Below, one piece after another: positions 1 to 10,972 of a DNA stretch of 64,000 nt. Under the pieces are notes generated by a model that ran no database searches, was not told the origin of the DNA, and was given only the letters and a program-made list of their open reading frames with translations. The translations under genes and the position numbers were made by a program. Each line of letters starts with the position of its first letter. Positions within the stretch are counted from its first letter, which is position 1. The DNA is from Ostrinia nubilalis (taxonomy: Eukaryota > Arthropoda > Insecta > Lepidoptera > Crambidae): assembly GCF_963855985.1 (NCBI RefSeq), contig NC_087099.1, positions 13,608,001 through 13,672,000 of the forward strand. Reading direction: 5' to 3'.

Positions 1-143
1 AAGATTAATGTCATGTGCGCTTGGTCCCAAATCTTTTTAACTCTAAATATACATGTGATATCACAATTCACAATATTTTTTCACAATATTCTTCAATAAG
101 CTATCACGTTTTATTTTTTATAAACATTGGACAAATATATATA

Positions 144-1388
144 CCGTGTTACTTTGCATTCTTGCCATATTCACAGAGATAAAAGTAGGGAACAATACCT
201 ATTATTTAAGATAAACAAGAGACTCCCATAAAGAAAGTACACTAAGATTTTAGTAAATTTGGTTTTTCAGTACAAATTGGAATAACTCGCACGTTCTACA
301 GGTGCAAGTGGAATAAACCTAATGGACGTGGCCTAGTTCTTAATAATCTGTTGATTTATGGCTCTGGACCAGCCTTTTTATCCAGTCATAATAATTATTT
401 TAAAATACTCTTCAGTTGATTTCAGATTTCCCTTTCTACTTTACGGGCTTAGGACCGTCAAAAATACGTAATAATTATTTGGGTTTTAATTATTTTATAA
501 CATTGTACCCTATTTTTACAAATTAATAAATTAAGTATGAAATGAAATCACCTTATTCACAATTAATTATTTATTAATAAGTTCCTACTTACAAAGTTTA
601 GGTACTGCGAAGCAAGTGTTCAAAGTGGCCTCTCCGTTCTGATCATCTGATCAAGGCACAGTCTAGCACTGCGAAGCGTGGGTTTTTCGCTTTAGTTTTC
701 GCAACACATAAATAAACGTTTTGTCTCACAGTTTCACTAAAACAATCCTTTCGTGTAACGCGTTTAACACTGTTTATCTCTTCTGCGCATACCAGTCGTT
801 TCAAGTCACTCCAAAAATCCATTGGTGTCAGGTCCGAGGATCGTGGTGGCCAAGCTACTGGACCCCCTCGTCCAATCCACTGTTCACCAAACGTATTATT
901 CGCGCACTTGACGTCCTTATTGTGGGGGAGCACCATCCTGCTGGTAGTAGAGCATTTGGTGTAACGCTAAGGGTACGTCATCAAGCATTTCGTCTAAGAC
1001 GTCTTGCAGACACTCCAAGCACCATTTTGATTAAATTATTCGTTGTTTGAATACGCTTCAGACATTTTTGTATTATTTATAACGTGATTTGTGATTGATA
1101 GATTTCTCAGTTTTTTACAAGTGTCAAAAAGACATTTTAAAGACAATAGATTGCAATAGATATTTAAAAATACAATAAAAAGTAAAAAAGTCTCCATCGC
1201 CATCGCCAACAAGTGATGTGCATGCGTTACGATAATTAGTGGTGTGTTTAACCGATTGTCGATAGAATAAAATAATCAAGATTAAAAAAAAAAATTTCGG
1301 GCATTATTTTTTTACGGATTTGTGTTCAGTATCAGTAATATAGTAACCTTTAAGAAATTATATGGCAAGAATGCAAAGTAACACCCTG
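144..1388 (-). mobile_element. Degraded mariner/Tc1-like transposon, copy A
   Basis: About 28-base terminal inverted repeats (GTGTTACTTTGCATTCTTGC inward from both ends) are flanked by TA. A broken minus-strand frame (643-936) keeps a transposase C-terminal block with GRGGPVAWPPRS and DLTPMDF, typical of IS630/Tc1/mariner-type transposases. Frameshifts make it inactive. A second copy of the same element lies at 47105-48238. Confidence 0.8.
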
Positions 1389-1855
1389 TATAAATCATTA
1401 GTATAGATGGCGCGGACAAGAAAGTAATTGAACAAGTATTTTAAAATCAAATAAGTGAAGTGTTGATTTAATTTGTGAATTTAATTTTGAGCCAACCAAA
1501 TTATTGGCTGGAATTATTCTCGAATTACTACAGACACAGAATACATAATAGTAGCCTACAGAGTCGAATTGTCACAGGGAAATTCGTCACAAATTATATA
1601 ATTCTATGACTTATTAACGTGTGCTAATTCACGTTTATTACGAATACACTTCTAATATAGTTATGAACCTAAGTAAATTTGTCACAAAATATAATATCTT
1701 ATGTCTACTTATTCACATAATTTATGACGTGACAAATCCTTTAACCCTTTGTACCTATTAAGGTAAATATTCAAATGCTATTAGTGGGTTCACAATAGTT
1801 TCTTCGATTTCTAGAACGAACGAATTTCACCATTCGGTTATTTCCGTTTTTAAGG

Positions 1856-2117
1856 TTCAGCCAAACCAACGCGATCAGCCGGCGTGCAGCGATGGCGATC
1901 AGACTTAAGCCTTGTATCCACTTGAGCATGCTCAGGCGAATGAGCGGCTCATTTGGCCGAGTCCGAGCGTGCTCAGGCGTCTCCACTTGAGCGGCTTGGC
2001 CAAATGAGCCGCTCATTCGCCTGAGCATGCTCAAGTGGATACAAGGCTTTAAATACATTGATTGCCATCGCTGCACGCCGGCTGATCGCGTGTGATCGCG
2101 TTGGTTTGGCCAAACCT
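1856..2117. repeat. Palindromic MITE
   Basis: The two halves are inverted copies (CCTTGTATCCACTTGAGCAT on one side, its complement on the other). They are bounded by outer repeats reading GCCAAACCAACGCGATCAGC. The outer sequence resembles the MITE family at 37.3 and 49.9-50.9 kb. The open frame across it on the minus strand is a by-product of the palindrome. Confidence 0.75.
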
Positions 2118-2163
2118 TTAATTATTTATAACATTTATGCATAACAAGGCAGGTATTTGACCC

Positions 2164-2351
2164 TCAGTGATGATTGTGCCCCTGGCCGACCAGTATCCTG
2201 CCATGTATGATCCTCACTTTGCTACGGCAAGCCATCGAGGCGCGCTTGGTGCAGCGCCAGTAGCTCCTCACCTCGTTGCCGTACTCTCTATGGTACCTGT
2301 GTCCAGCTAGAAGCAACACCTTACCCCCTTTCGATGTCGTGACTATCTCAG
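2164..2351 (-). CDS. mod(mdg4): FLYWCH zinc-finger terminal exon, leftmost in window
   Basis: A 61-residue 3' exon. The acceptor is TTTTCCACCAG at 2352-2362 and the exon opens with two bases completing a codon, the phase shared by the whole array. The finger reads LLLAGHRYH, then YWRC, a second Cys in ACRSK, and GHNH just before the stop. The tail after H-x-H is only one residue, and the stop sits at the edge of a repeat (ataacaaggcaggtatttgacc, also at about 4155). An insertion may therefore have trimmed the natural C-terminus. This is the most 3' exon visible; others may lie further left. Confidence 0.75.
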
Positions 2352-2407
2352 CTGGTGGAAAAATTAATGGATTAATAAAGCGGATAACTACCAAATTAAA
2401 ATTCTTA

Positions 2408-2640
2408 ATACAGCTTGCCCTACCACCACTTCTTCAGGACAACATAACGGCTGGTGAAGTGGCTGAAGAAACACAAGCCCGTTTTCACCATCAATGCCTA
2501 TTTATGTGACCCCTTTGAAAAAAATCCTGTTATTTATTACCATAGGGGTCACTTAAAAATTACGGATTGATGGTGAAAATGGGCATCAGTCGCCTTTGTC
2601 GGCCTCTTATTTATTACAAGATAATGTTGTGGTAGCACTC
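2408..2640. repeat. Interspersed repeat interrupted by a MITE
   Basis: The halves (2408-2476 and 2586-2640) match one continuous copy at about 61130-61250 (ACCACTTC ... AAGAAAC ... TCAGTCGCCTTTGTC). The MITE at 2481-2588 therefore inserted into an older repeat. Confidence 0.6.
2481..2588. repeat. Foldback MITE (family with copies at 13.1 and 36.4 kb)
   Basis: Inverted ends read TTTTCACCATCAAT inward on the left and ATTGATGGTGAAAA on the right, around a core with GTGACCCCTTT and ATAGGGGTCAC. Two further copies in the window have the same layout. Confidence 0.75.
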
Positions 2641-2723
2641 TTCTGCCATGATGAAACTAATTAACACTTCAACAATCCGTGTTCAACCCTGGAACGTGGT
2701 GGGGAGAATCAATTAATACTTTC

Positions 2724-2737
2724 GTTATTAGGGTGTC

Positions 2738-2769
<32 letters not shown>

Positions 2770-2973
2770 AGGAAAATGGCCTATCCATACCTACCGCCGG
2801 GGGACGGCAGGTTATGTGGGGCTCGAACCCACTAAAAACCTGGGGTGTTCCCTCTGCCGCATAGTGGTCGGCGCCTTGGGTACTAGAAACGACCAAGGCG
2901 CCTTCCGCGGACGTCCCGCCCTACACGGCGGGACCCAACACGCCCCCACCTAGTGGGGGTTATTAGGGTGTCT
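2724..2973 (-). mobile_element. tRNA-derived SINE with target-site duplication
   Basis: A minus-strand SINE. A run of T (its poly-A tail) at about 2739-2765 is followed by a body with a B-box-like GGGTTCGAGCC (minus strand). It is flanked by a 15-base direct duplication, GTTATTAGGGTGTCT, at 2724-2738 and 2959-2973. The duplication is perfect, so the insertion is fairly recent. Confidence 0.85.
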
Positions 2974-3647
2974 CAGTTAATCAGGTTTTAGTAGTTTTAT
3001 GTTACAGTTAAATATTTAACGTTATCTACTTACTTGTATAAAAGTTTATAATATGTATTTTGAATAGAACATGAGCTGTAACTGTAAACTACATACACAG
3101 GAGAGGTATTACATAATATTTATTTTTGTATAATTATTTTACATCATTTTATTATAACAAAAATGTAATTTTATTGAAAACTTTTATTGAAAAAACAAAA
3201 TTGTACTACATAATATATTAGGTACCTAAGCGTTAAATTATTCTAATCACAGAAAAATATAAATTATCACATGATGACCATTTTAAAATAATTTTTTTTT
3301 ATCATCACCAAATTTTTTGGGTTAAAAATTGTAATCACTTTTATCTGAGCCATTATCAGAAATAACCTAAGGGTCTAACATGGTAATATTCATACAATAT
3401 TGCTATTTTATTTAGATTTTTATACAGATATGTAATTAATGTACCTAGATAATTAATGTTTATTCAAGTATTCATAAACCAGAGTTTATGAATACTTGAA
3501 TAAACATTAATTTATGAACCAGATATGAAACAAAACAGTCATCCATTCTAGACGACATTTCGATAATTTCGGTGTCCATTCAAGTGTAAAAGGTGGACGA
3601 TATTTTTATCTTATAAAGTCAGATACAAATAAATCTCTAGCTGATTT
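2974..3647. other. Intron-like AT-rich spacer
   Basis: No exon or recognisable transposon body was seen. It contains a short perfect hairpin at about 3456-3511 (TATTCAAGTATTCATAAAC and its complement around a 4-base loop). Confidence 0.5.
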
Positions 3648-3847
3648 TTAATGATTATGCTCTCCTCTCAAATCTATAATTTCACTTTCATTAGTTTTAA
3701 GCTTCACCGGGCACTGGATACTGTAGTACGAGGAACACACCCATGATGTTAACTTGCCCATTTTAGCTTGGTACCTCTTATTGAACGTGTACCCTCCAAA
3801 ATGTAGCACGTGGCTGCTGCGTTGGGACTGCGTGCAGTAGTAACCAC
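3648..3847 (-). CDS. mod(mdg4): FLYWCH terminal exon ending at H-x-H (trio member 1)
   Basis: A 65-residue exon after acceptor GTATTTCCAG, phase 1. The finger shows LHFGGYTFNK, WVCSSYYSIQCPVKL and GEHNH followed directly by the stop. Exons at 4805 and 5607 share the CxQSQRxG-like start, the YY...CPVK block and the same ending at HNH, so the three are tandem paralogues. All three lack the usual proline-rich tail seen after H-x-H elsewhere in the array. Confidence 0.85.
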
Positions 3848-4004
3848 CTGGAAATACAGCACTAATTTTCATTCACGGGAAAAAAATCTGAGTGATGAGT
3901 TATTGATACTGATCCTATTTATGCAAAAAAATAATTAAATAACCGTAAATTAACATGTTTTAGAATATTTTTAAACAACAAAATCAGTAAAATAATCAAT
4001 GTAA

Positions 4005-4230
4005 TGTGGACCGACGATCTGGTAAGGGTCGCGGGAGGAGCCTGGATGCGGGCAGCGCAGGACCGTTCATTGTGGAAAACCTTGGGCATTGTGGAGGCCT
4101 TTGTCCAGCAGTGGACGTCATTTGGCTGAAACGAACGAACGAATATTTTTTTTAGGCATAACAAGGCAGGTATTTGACCACAATCGCACCTGATGTTAAG
4201 TGGGATGCAGTCTAGTCTAGTATAGTAGAT
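4005..4230 (+). repeat. RTE-type LINE 3' fragment plus repeat
   Basis: The sequence GTGGACCGACGATCTGG ... GGCCTTTGTCCAGCAGTGGACGTC ... GGCTGAAACGAACGAACGAA is the 3' tail shared with the fragments at 8.4-8.8 and 10.5-10.9 kb. It is followed by a repeat piece (ATAACAAGGCAGGTATTTGACC) also present beside 2164. Confidence 0.65.
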
Positions 4231-4804
4231 ATTGACAAGTAAAACAACAACATTATGTTTTATGGTTTTTATTGTAAACAATTTTCATCCACATGATTGT
4301 TTTCAACCGACTTCAAAAAAGGAGGAGGTTCTCAATTCGACCCGTATGTTTTTTTTTTAGAAGTTTCATATGGTTTTCATAAAAAAAAATTTTCTAACTA
4401 ACATGTATGGCAGAAGTCGATCTTACCAATTTATTACCCTAAATAGTTTAAGTAAAACATAATAAAACACAGTTGTTGTTTCCTGGGTAAAAAAGCAAGA
4501 GTTTTAATTAGTCTGTCAGTTAGCCTATCAAAAACTACTCGACACATATTTTTCACTTTTTAATACTAATGAAAATGTAAACAGATAAAGCGTGCCAAAG
4601 TTCTAAAGAAAAGACCCGTGACGTCAGTGAGTGCGTAAAAGTGCAGCACTTTGTGACGTCGCGTGGAACTTCAACGCACTATAACTTTGTAATTATTTGT
4701 TTGATTGACAATTAAAAATATACGTGTCCAATATTTTTTTATATTTAAATTGTCGGACTAAAATTTTTTTTAGGAAACTAGCCTATTCTCTTCTACTTTG
4801 TACC

Positions 4805-5004
4805 TTAGTGGTTATGTTCGCCTTTCCAATATACTATTCTTAAGCCTATAGTCTTGAGTCTTACTGGGCATTGGTTACTGTAGTACGCAGTACAGATCCA
4901 GTTCTTCTTCTCAGTACTTGAGGGTTTGCCTTGATTGAAAGCGTATCGGCCCATGTTCAGAATGAGACCGCCCCGTTGGGATCTAGTGAAGTATAAATTG
5001 TACC
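4805..5004 (-). CDS. mod(mdg4): FLYWCH terminal exon ending at H-x-H (trio member 2)
   Basis: 65 residues; acceptor CTTCCATTTCCAG; phase 1. It opens GYNLYFTRSQRGG, then LNMGRYAFNQG, WICTAYYSNQCPVRL and GEHNH before the stop. It is the same length as the 3648 exon and clearly its paralogue, with several substitutions but no break. Confidence 0.87.
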
Positions 5005-5089
5005 CTGGAAATGGAAGTAGAAACCACAATAACTTCGAAAGAAAACAGTGTTAGTTAGAACTACAGTCGTTAAACCACACCAGTTTGAC

Positions 5090-5265
5090 CGTAAGTTTCT
5101 ATCTTTACTTTCGTATAAGTGACTACTTTTGCCCGCGTCTTCGCCCGCGTTTTCGCTTTGTCACAGAAAATCCTTATTGCGCGCGTGTCCCCTAAATAAA
5201 ACTATCCAATGTAAATCCCAGGGTCTCAAACTATCTCTATATCAAATTAATGTACACACGACAGC
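5090..5265 (-). mobile_element. Helitron-like non-autonomous fragment
   Basis: On the minus strand this is the same sequence type as 46604-46822 (…GTTTGAGACCCTGGGAT…, GACAAAGCGAAAACGCGGGC). It is diverged and lacks a clear end. Confidence 0.5.
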
Positions 5266-5434
5266 ACATCAGGTTACCCATTTTTGTTGCAAACGCGCCC
5301 CTATTACAACTGCACAAGAACCCACAGTGGTTACGTTGACGTGCCGTCGTCCGTACATCAGTTCAGTGCCCAAGCGTGAAAGAATAACAAACTTCCATCC
5401 ATCCATTCTCCTAAACTTTCACATTTAAAATATT

Positions 5435-5562
5435 GTAGGATGGGTTGTAGGAAGGAAGGCGCTGGATGCAGGCCGCTGCCAACCGGCCAATTTGGAAATC
5501 ATTGGGGGAGGTCTATGTTCAGCAGTGTACGTCTTATCGCTAAAATGACGATGATGATGTGG
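5435..5562 (+). repeat. RTE-type LINE 3' tail
   Basis: GGATGCAGGCCGCTGCCAA ... GGGGGAGGTCTATGTTCAGC ... ATGACGATGATGATG matches the 3' ends at 8.7 and 10.8 kb and ends in an ATG-rich microsatellite. Confidence 0.65.
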
Positions 5563-5606
5563 ATAGGATATGAGTGAGACACACGTGATACATCTATTAA
5601 AGTGGT

Positions 5607-5812
5607 TTAATGATTATGTTCTCCCATAATATGCACTAATTCCTTTCCCATGGTTTTGACCTTTACAGGGCAGCTCACGTTGTAGTAACAGGTGCACATC
5701 CAAGTAGTGATGTTGTTATTTGAATGTTTCTTATTGAACGTCTGGTCTCCAACGTGTAGGATGGTACCGCCGCGCTGGGAATGTGTGAAGTATATCTGAC
5801 GATCTGGAACTT
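5607..5812 (-). CDS. mod(mdg4): FLYWCH terminal exon ending at H-x-H (trio member 3)
   Basis: 67 residues. It was found by reading the minus strand from acceptor TTCTTCGACTTCCAG, since it has no internal ATG early enough to stand out as a frame. It reads IYFTHSQRGGTILHVGDQTF, then WMCTCYYNVSCPVKV and GEHNH-stop. Phase 1 as elsewhere. It completes the trio with 3648 and 4805, which share the gap-free alignment and the ending. Confidence 0.85.
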
Positions 5813-5819
5813 CTGGAAG

Positions 5820-6792
5820 TCGAAGAAAAACACATGGAATGGAATGGATTACATGGATTTCACTTGCACTTTGTTATACTATCTTATGTAGCCGTGATGT
5901 GTATCCAGCAAAGGGCAGTGATGTGTATCCAGTTCAAAGAATTTGGACCTTAATCTTGGATTTTGATTACATTACATACCTACAGGTTTGCGAGCCTATA
6001 GTGCAATAACTACTGCTGGTCCTTGTAATGTACCTAGTTTTTCATGAAAATAAATATTTTACTTATTATTATTTGACTGATCTATTTACTTTGCGTCACA
6101 TTACTCGTAATCTTTTATATGGTGAGGAGATTCAAAGGTGTATTTTAATGATTGGGTAAAACTCATTGGGACTGTAAATGAAATAAAAACGTATGTTACA
6201 GAAGATTTAATATAACTTTGGCTTCTTATGTTTAAAACAAATTCCCTTGATTTACAAGAATAAACCATTTAGTTTTAAAAGCTTTGTCAGTGAGCTTTTT
6301 ATATGACTAAATACCGAAAATAGACAATATTTAAAAGTATTATTCTTTTAAGTTACATATAAATAGTTAGGACTTACATAACGTTTGTTGGAATTAATTG
6401 CGAATGTTTTATGTGAAATAAATATCGGATATCACAATTTAAAAAGACTAAAATAATAGATATTATTATACAAGACATGTCACAGAAAATAGAGATACTT
6501 AGAATAAAATTGTATAATCATAATAATTTGATACCTAAGTATCAGACATAAGTTCATCTGCTATTTTAATAAGACTGACGTTAAATTACTCTATTATCAT
6601 ACCCTATTTTAAATAATGATCAAGCGAGTTTTTGAGAAGAAAGAACAATGCATCTGTGTCTCCTGAATTTTGTTGCAAAATATGGTTTATTTACAATTAT
6701 TCAAAATCTATTTACATAAATGTATATTATACTTTAATGTGAATAAATTTTGTATATCAGAAGTCGGTAAAATTAGAATCAGACTATCATTC
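5820..6792. other. Intron-like AT-rich spacer
   Basis: Nothing recognisable: no FLYWCH signature on either strand, no long inverted repeat. Confidence 0.5.
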
Positions 6793-7007
6793 TCATAAGT
6801 CATTTTCCAAGTACATGAGCGTGCAGTTCTTCAGGTTTTCCTTGGTTCTCTTCACCAGCCTGCCCAGTCTGGACTTGGAGATCCTGTGTGCCCTGGCTAT
6901 TGTCCTGATGCTGCGGCCATCTTGGACCACCTGTCTGACCGCCTCCAGAACATCCATGTCGTCATTTCTGGGACGTTTCTGTCTCTCTCTAATCCTGTGT
7001 TTTATTT
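6793..7007 (-). CDS. Helix-turn-helix (psq/transposase-type) terminal exon
   Basis: 70 residues after acceptor TTTTGTTCACAG, with the same phase 1 as the FLYWCH exons. A basic start (RIRERQKRPRND) leads to DVLEAVRQVVQDGRSIRTIA, then AHRISKSRLGRLVKRTK. The pattern A-x-x-x-V-x-x-G-x-S-I-x-x-x-A-x-x-x-x-I-x-x-S-x-L is that of psq/Tigger-type helix-turn-helix DNA-binding domains. There is no zinc-finger residue set. The inferred product is a mod(mdg4)-type protein with a different DNA reader. The domain family is recognised by pattern only; exact family is uncertain. Confidence 0.7.
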
Positions 7008-7360
7008 CTGTGAACAAAACGCCACTTAGTTTATGACCGTTATGAGACAAGACAATGAAGAATTTGAATTTTGATGAGTATGAAACAAAAATTACGTACA
7101 ATTTAAATTAAATTACTAAGTTATTGCTATTGATCATCATTCTACAGTTGTTTTTTTCATACTTTACAAATAAGTTTTTAAAGATTGTACCTACGTATAT
7201 TATTTTTATTGTACCATAAAAATACTAACGTAATGTAATTGAAGGTGTATTGAAAAAAGGGTTCAATTAAAAAAATATATTCAACTCAAAATAAATTCGA
7301 AATTCTTAAGTACCTAATTATTTCAAAATTGTAAACCGTCGATGAAAAACACGTTCAAAA

Positions 7361-7611
7361 TCAATTGACTAGATCCATCCAGGGGTCCGTTCTCGCGAAC
7401 TTCATCTTGATTCCTGGAGCAACTGGATGGTTGTGATCGTTGTTGAGCGTGACAATCTCGTCCTGGATGGTGTGCACCTTGGCTGTGCAGTCCGAGTTGG
7501 TGGCACACTTCCAAGTCTTCTTGATGTGGTGCTGGCAGTAGCTGCGGCAGATGAAGGAGTACCCTCCTATCACCAGTTGCCTGGTCCCCCTAACAGAGGT
7601 CCTATAAAATA
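7361..7611 (-). CDS. mod(mdg4): FLYWCH terminal exon
   Basis: 82 residues; acceptor GAACATTACTTTCCAG; phase 1. The finger runs QLVIGGYSFICRSYC, then WKCATNSDCTAKV, and NNDHNHPVAP. The linker before W carries extra His residues (CQHHIKK). A 20-residue tail follows H-x-H. It lies just left of the segmental duplication and is single-copy here. Confidence 0.85.
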
Positions 7612-7729
7612 CTGGAAAGTAATGTTCTTAGATGAATCTTTTGAGGATCTTCTGTCAAAGAAAAAAAAGAAATTAAAGCTGTTCGGAGTACTGACCAAAG
7701 TATGTGAACTTTCATAGTCATTAGTCTAC

Positions 7730-7852
7730 TTACTAATAAAAAGTTGAAGACGCGTTGAACAGTAGTTTAAAATATCATTTCCATACTAAATGTCATTTTA
7801 AACTATAATATAGTGTTCAACGCGCAAGTAATTTATATTAGTAAGGGGGTAA
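7730..7852. repeat. Small MITE (CGCGTTGAACA family)
   Basis: Imperfect inverted ends: TACTAATAAAAAGTTGAAGACGCGTTGAACA on the left against the complement of GTTCAACGCGCAAGTAATTTATATTAGTA on the right. A second copy is at 9899-10020 through the duplication; a diverged copy is at 15460-15575. Confidence 0.65.
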
Positions 7853-8393
7853 ATATTTATTAAATTATGCAGGAAAAGTTAAACATTAAGATGATTTCTT
7901 GTATATGTATTTATTGATTAGGGCTACATAATTAAAATACTATTATTTAAATTATTAATGAACGAACACGGCTTAAATGACATAATAAATAATGCTAAAA
8001 GCTCCACATATCCAGGGAAAATAAACACTTACATAAAATTTTAGTTTTTAAGTCATTTTAAGTTAATGTATTATTATAAAATTTATTCTCGAATAAATAT
8101 AAACCATTTCCATTTAAAAAATGCAACAAAATTATTTCACAGGCTTACAAAAAGCTACCACGAAAATATTTCTTCATACATTTTCGTACTGTAGGTTTAT
8201 ATTATTATTTAAATAATGCAAAAAATGTTTTCATACAATATAATATTAGTATGTACTAGTAATACTACAAAATGTAGAGTGTACCTAATTTGTATACAAT
8301 AAGTTTTATAAGCGAATAATTTTTGGACTATTATTCAAATTCAAATTATTTTATTGCTGTCATATGACTTATTGATCCCACATTAAAAATAAT

Positions 8394-8822
8394 TTGATTG
8401 ATACAGCTACAACTGTTCTAAATAAAGTACACTCTTTTAATTCCAAACTAATCCACTTCGCAAGAAATAAGCGTCATATACGCTTTACGTCTTTGCGAGA
8501 TCGAATCAGAAATGAGGAGATCCGTAAACGAACTAAAGTCGCTGACATAGCCCAACGGATTAGCAAGCTGAAGTGGCAATGGGCAGGGCACATAGTACGC
8601 AGAACTGACGGCCGATAGGGCAGAAAAGATCTGGAATGGAGGCCGCGTACCGAAAAAGCGTGAGACGTCCACCTACAAGGTGGACCGACGACATCGTAAA
8701 GGTAGCAGGGAAGCGCTGGACGCAGGCCGCTACCAATCGATCAACATGGAAAGCATTGGGGGAGGCCTATGTTCAGCAGTGGACGTCCTATGGCTGAAAT
8801 GATGATTATGATGATGATGATG
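8394..8822 (+). mobile_element. RTE-type LINE 3' fragment
   Basis: The plus-strand frame 8394-8618 encodes the end of a reverse transcriptase-type ORF (KWQWAGHIVRRTDGR-stop), followed by the common 3' tail and a GATGAT microsatellite. It is 5' truncated and repeated in duplication unit 2. Confidence 0.75.
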
Positions 8823-8968
8823 ATGATGAGTATTCTTTCAAGCTTCACACCATAAAATACACCAAACATCAATCCTGTGGTAGATACAGTTCCGTTATCT
8901 TCGGTCGTCCTAGGCTCACGGCTTGCAAAGCCGGTCTGGACAACGGGAGAGCATTGATTTTGATGTTG

Positions 8969-9231
8969 TCAGTCAGACATATTGCCTCTCACCCAAGACC
9001 CATCACCCATCTGGTAATACGGGGGAGGTTCATGTATGTGACCAATGTCATGGAATATGATCCCTTCTAAAGGATTCTCGGTCTTGCTGATGATCCTCGA
9101 CTTGCAGCCTTTGCGGACGCTGGAACACCTCCAAAGGATCTTCCCTCCAGTCAGCCTCGAGAACCGCTTGTACGTGTGTCCGTTGATCAAGAGGAGAGGG
9201 TACTTCCTCCCGAAGGGTATCAGGCGGATTA
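8969..9231 (-). CDS. mod(mdg4): FLYWCH terminal exon, duplication unit 1 (shortened tail)
   Basis: 86 residues; acceptor GATAATTGTTTCAG; phase 1. Reads YPLLLINGHTYKRF, ILWRCSSVRKGCKSRI, GHIHEPPPYYQ and ends GNMSD-stop. Its twin at 10973 continues 32 residues further. Here a direct repeat of four bases (GTCA, at about 8969) shifts the frame and creates the early stop. The zinc finger itself is intact, so the product may still work. Confidence 0.88.
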
Positions 9232-9344
9232 CTGAAACAATTATCAGTCAGTAGATATTATTTAGTTTTTTTATTTTTACAATATATTACACAGTCCCAC
9301 AGTTTGCCCTTACTGTTAAGGTTAGTCTAGGGTATCTGTCTATA

Positions 9345-9792
9345 CAATATGTAACAAAAACACCGTCCGATCCAAAAGGGTCATAAAGTAGCTTTAACAA
9401 CATTACCAAAACTAGTATCAAAATTACGTAATTAATAAAAACAATTTTTTTATCGATTTTTAAAGTCAATAAGTTTAGCAATGATTTACCCTACAACGGG
9501 GAAATTTTCAAAAAGCGTTAACACTCTGTCGCCGCGCGGCTTTCTTTAAGACGCTGGGGGTCATGACCTTATGACGTCGCTACGCGTGCCGGCGCATCTC
9601 TACCCCTCCCGCGTACCCTCTACACTGCTGTTCGGATTGCCATGTAAGCTTTTTTATTTTTGGAAATTTTGTATTTATTTTTCATGGGGTATTTTTTTAA
9701 TAATATTTTATGAAAATTATTACACAAATGGAATCTTAACTCGATACCTATTAACACCTTAATGGATCGGACGGTGTTTCCGTTACATATTG
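9345..9792. mobile_element. MITE with about 30-base inverted repeats, TA target
   Basis: Ends read CAATATGTAAC...CACCGTCCGATCC inward from both sides, with TA on each side (9343-9344, 9793-9794). The duplicated locus in unit 2 has the empty site GTCTATAGATC at about 11438. The insertion is therefore younger than the duplication, unless it was cleanly excised from unit 2. Confidence 0.88.
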
Positions 9793-10499
9793 TAGATCTA
9801 GCTTAAATTACAGTCTTATTTCTGTCAAAGAAAAAATAGAAATTAAAGCTGTTCGGAGTACTGACCAAAGTATGTGAACTGTCGTAGTCATTAGTCTACT
9901 TACTAATAAAAAGTTGAAGACGCGTTGAACAGTAGTTAAAATATCATTTCCATACTAAATGTCATTTTAAACTATAATATAGTGTTCAACGCGCGAGTAA
10001 TTTATATTAGTAAGGGGGTAAATATTTATTAAATTATGCAGGAAAAGTTAAACATTAAGATGATTTCTTGTATATGTATTTATTGATCAGGACTACATAA
10101 TTAAAATACTATTATTTAAATTATTAATGAACACGGCTTAAATGACATAATAAATAATGCTAAAAGCTCAACATATCCAGGGAAAATAAACACTTACATA
10201 AATTTTTACTTAAAAAAATGCAACATAATTATTTCACAGGCTTACAAAAAGCTACCACGAAAATATTTCTTCATACATTTTCGTACTGTAGGTTTGTATT
10301 ATAATTTAAATTTAAATAATGCAAAAAATGTTTTCATACAATATAATATTAGTATGTACTAGTAATACTACAAAATGTAGAGTTGTTTACCTATTTTGTA
10401 TACAATAAGTTTTATAAGCGAATAATTTTTGAACTATTATTCAAATTCAAATTATTTTATTGCTGTCATATAACTTATTGATCCCACATTAAAAATAAT

Positions 10500-10932
10500 T
10501 TGATTGATACAGCTACAACTGTTCTAAATAAAGTACACTCTTTTAATTCCAAACTAATCCACTTCGCAAGAAATAAGCGTCATATACGCTTTACGTCTTT
10601 GCGAGATCGAATCAGAAATGAGGAGATCCGTAAACGAACTAAGGTCGCTGGCATAGCCCAACGGATTAGCAAGCTGAAGTGGCAATGGGCAGGGCACATA
10701 GTACGCAGAACTGATGGCCGATAGGGCAGAAAAGTACCGGAAAAATACTGGAGGCCGCGTACCGGAAAACATAGCGTGGGACGTCCACCTACAAGGTGGA
10801 CCGACGACATCGTAAAGGTAGCAGGGAAGCGCTGGACGCAGGCTGCTACCAATCGATCAACATGGAAAGCATTGGGGGAGGCCTATGTTCAGCAGTGGAC
10901 GTCGTATGGCTGAAATGATGATGATGATGATG
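10500..10932 (+). mobile_element. RTE-type LINE 3' fragment (duplicate)
   Basis: The same truncated LINE as 8394-8822, carried by the segmental duplication, with a slightly different insertion near 10735 (AAAAATACTGG) and a shorter terminal microsatellite. Confidence 0.75.
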
Positions 10933-10972
10933 AGTATTCTTTCAAGCTTCACACCATAAAATACACCAAACA

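Larger units (their letters stand above)
7655..9820. repeat. Tandem duplication, unit 1 (contains one FLYWCH exon)
   Basis: It begins GTCAAAGAAAAAAAAG and AAGCTGTTCGGAGTACTGAC and matches 9826-11475 throughout: the same small MITE, the same LINE fragment and the same exon. Unit 1 is longer because of a 448-base MITE at 9345-9792 that unit 2 lacks. Confidence 0.9.

Noticed and set aside
721..1050. A 109-residue plus-strand frame, also at 47590-47914
   Set aside because: Antisense of the mariner transposase remnant.
1771..2076. A 101-residue minus-strand frame
   Set aside because: It lies across a palindromic MITE and repeats itself (RLSMLKW / HLSMLRR).
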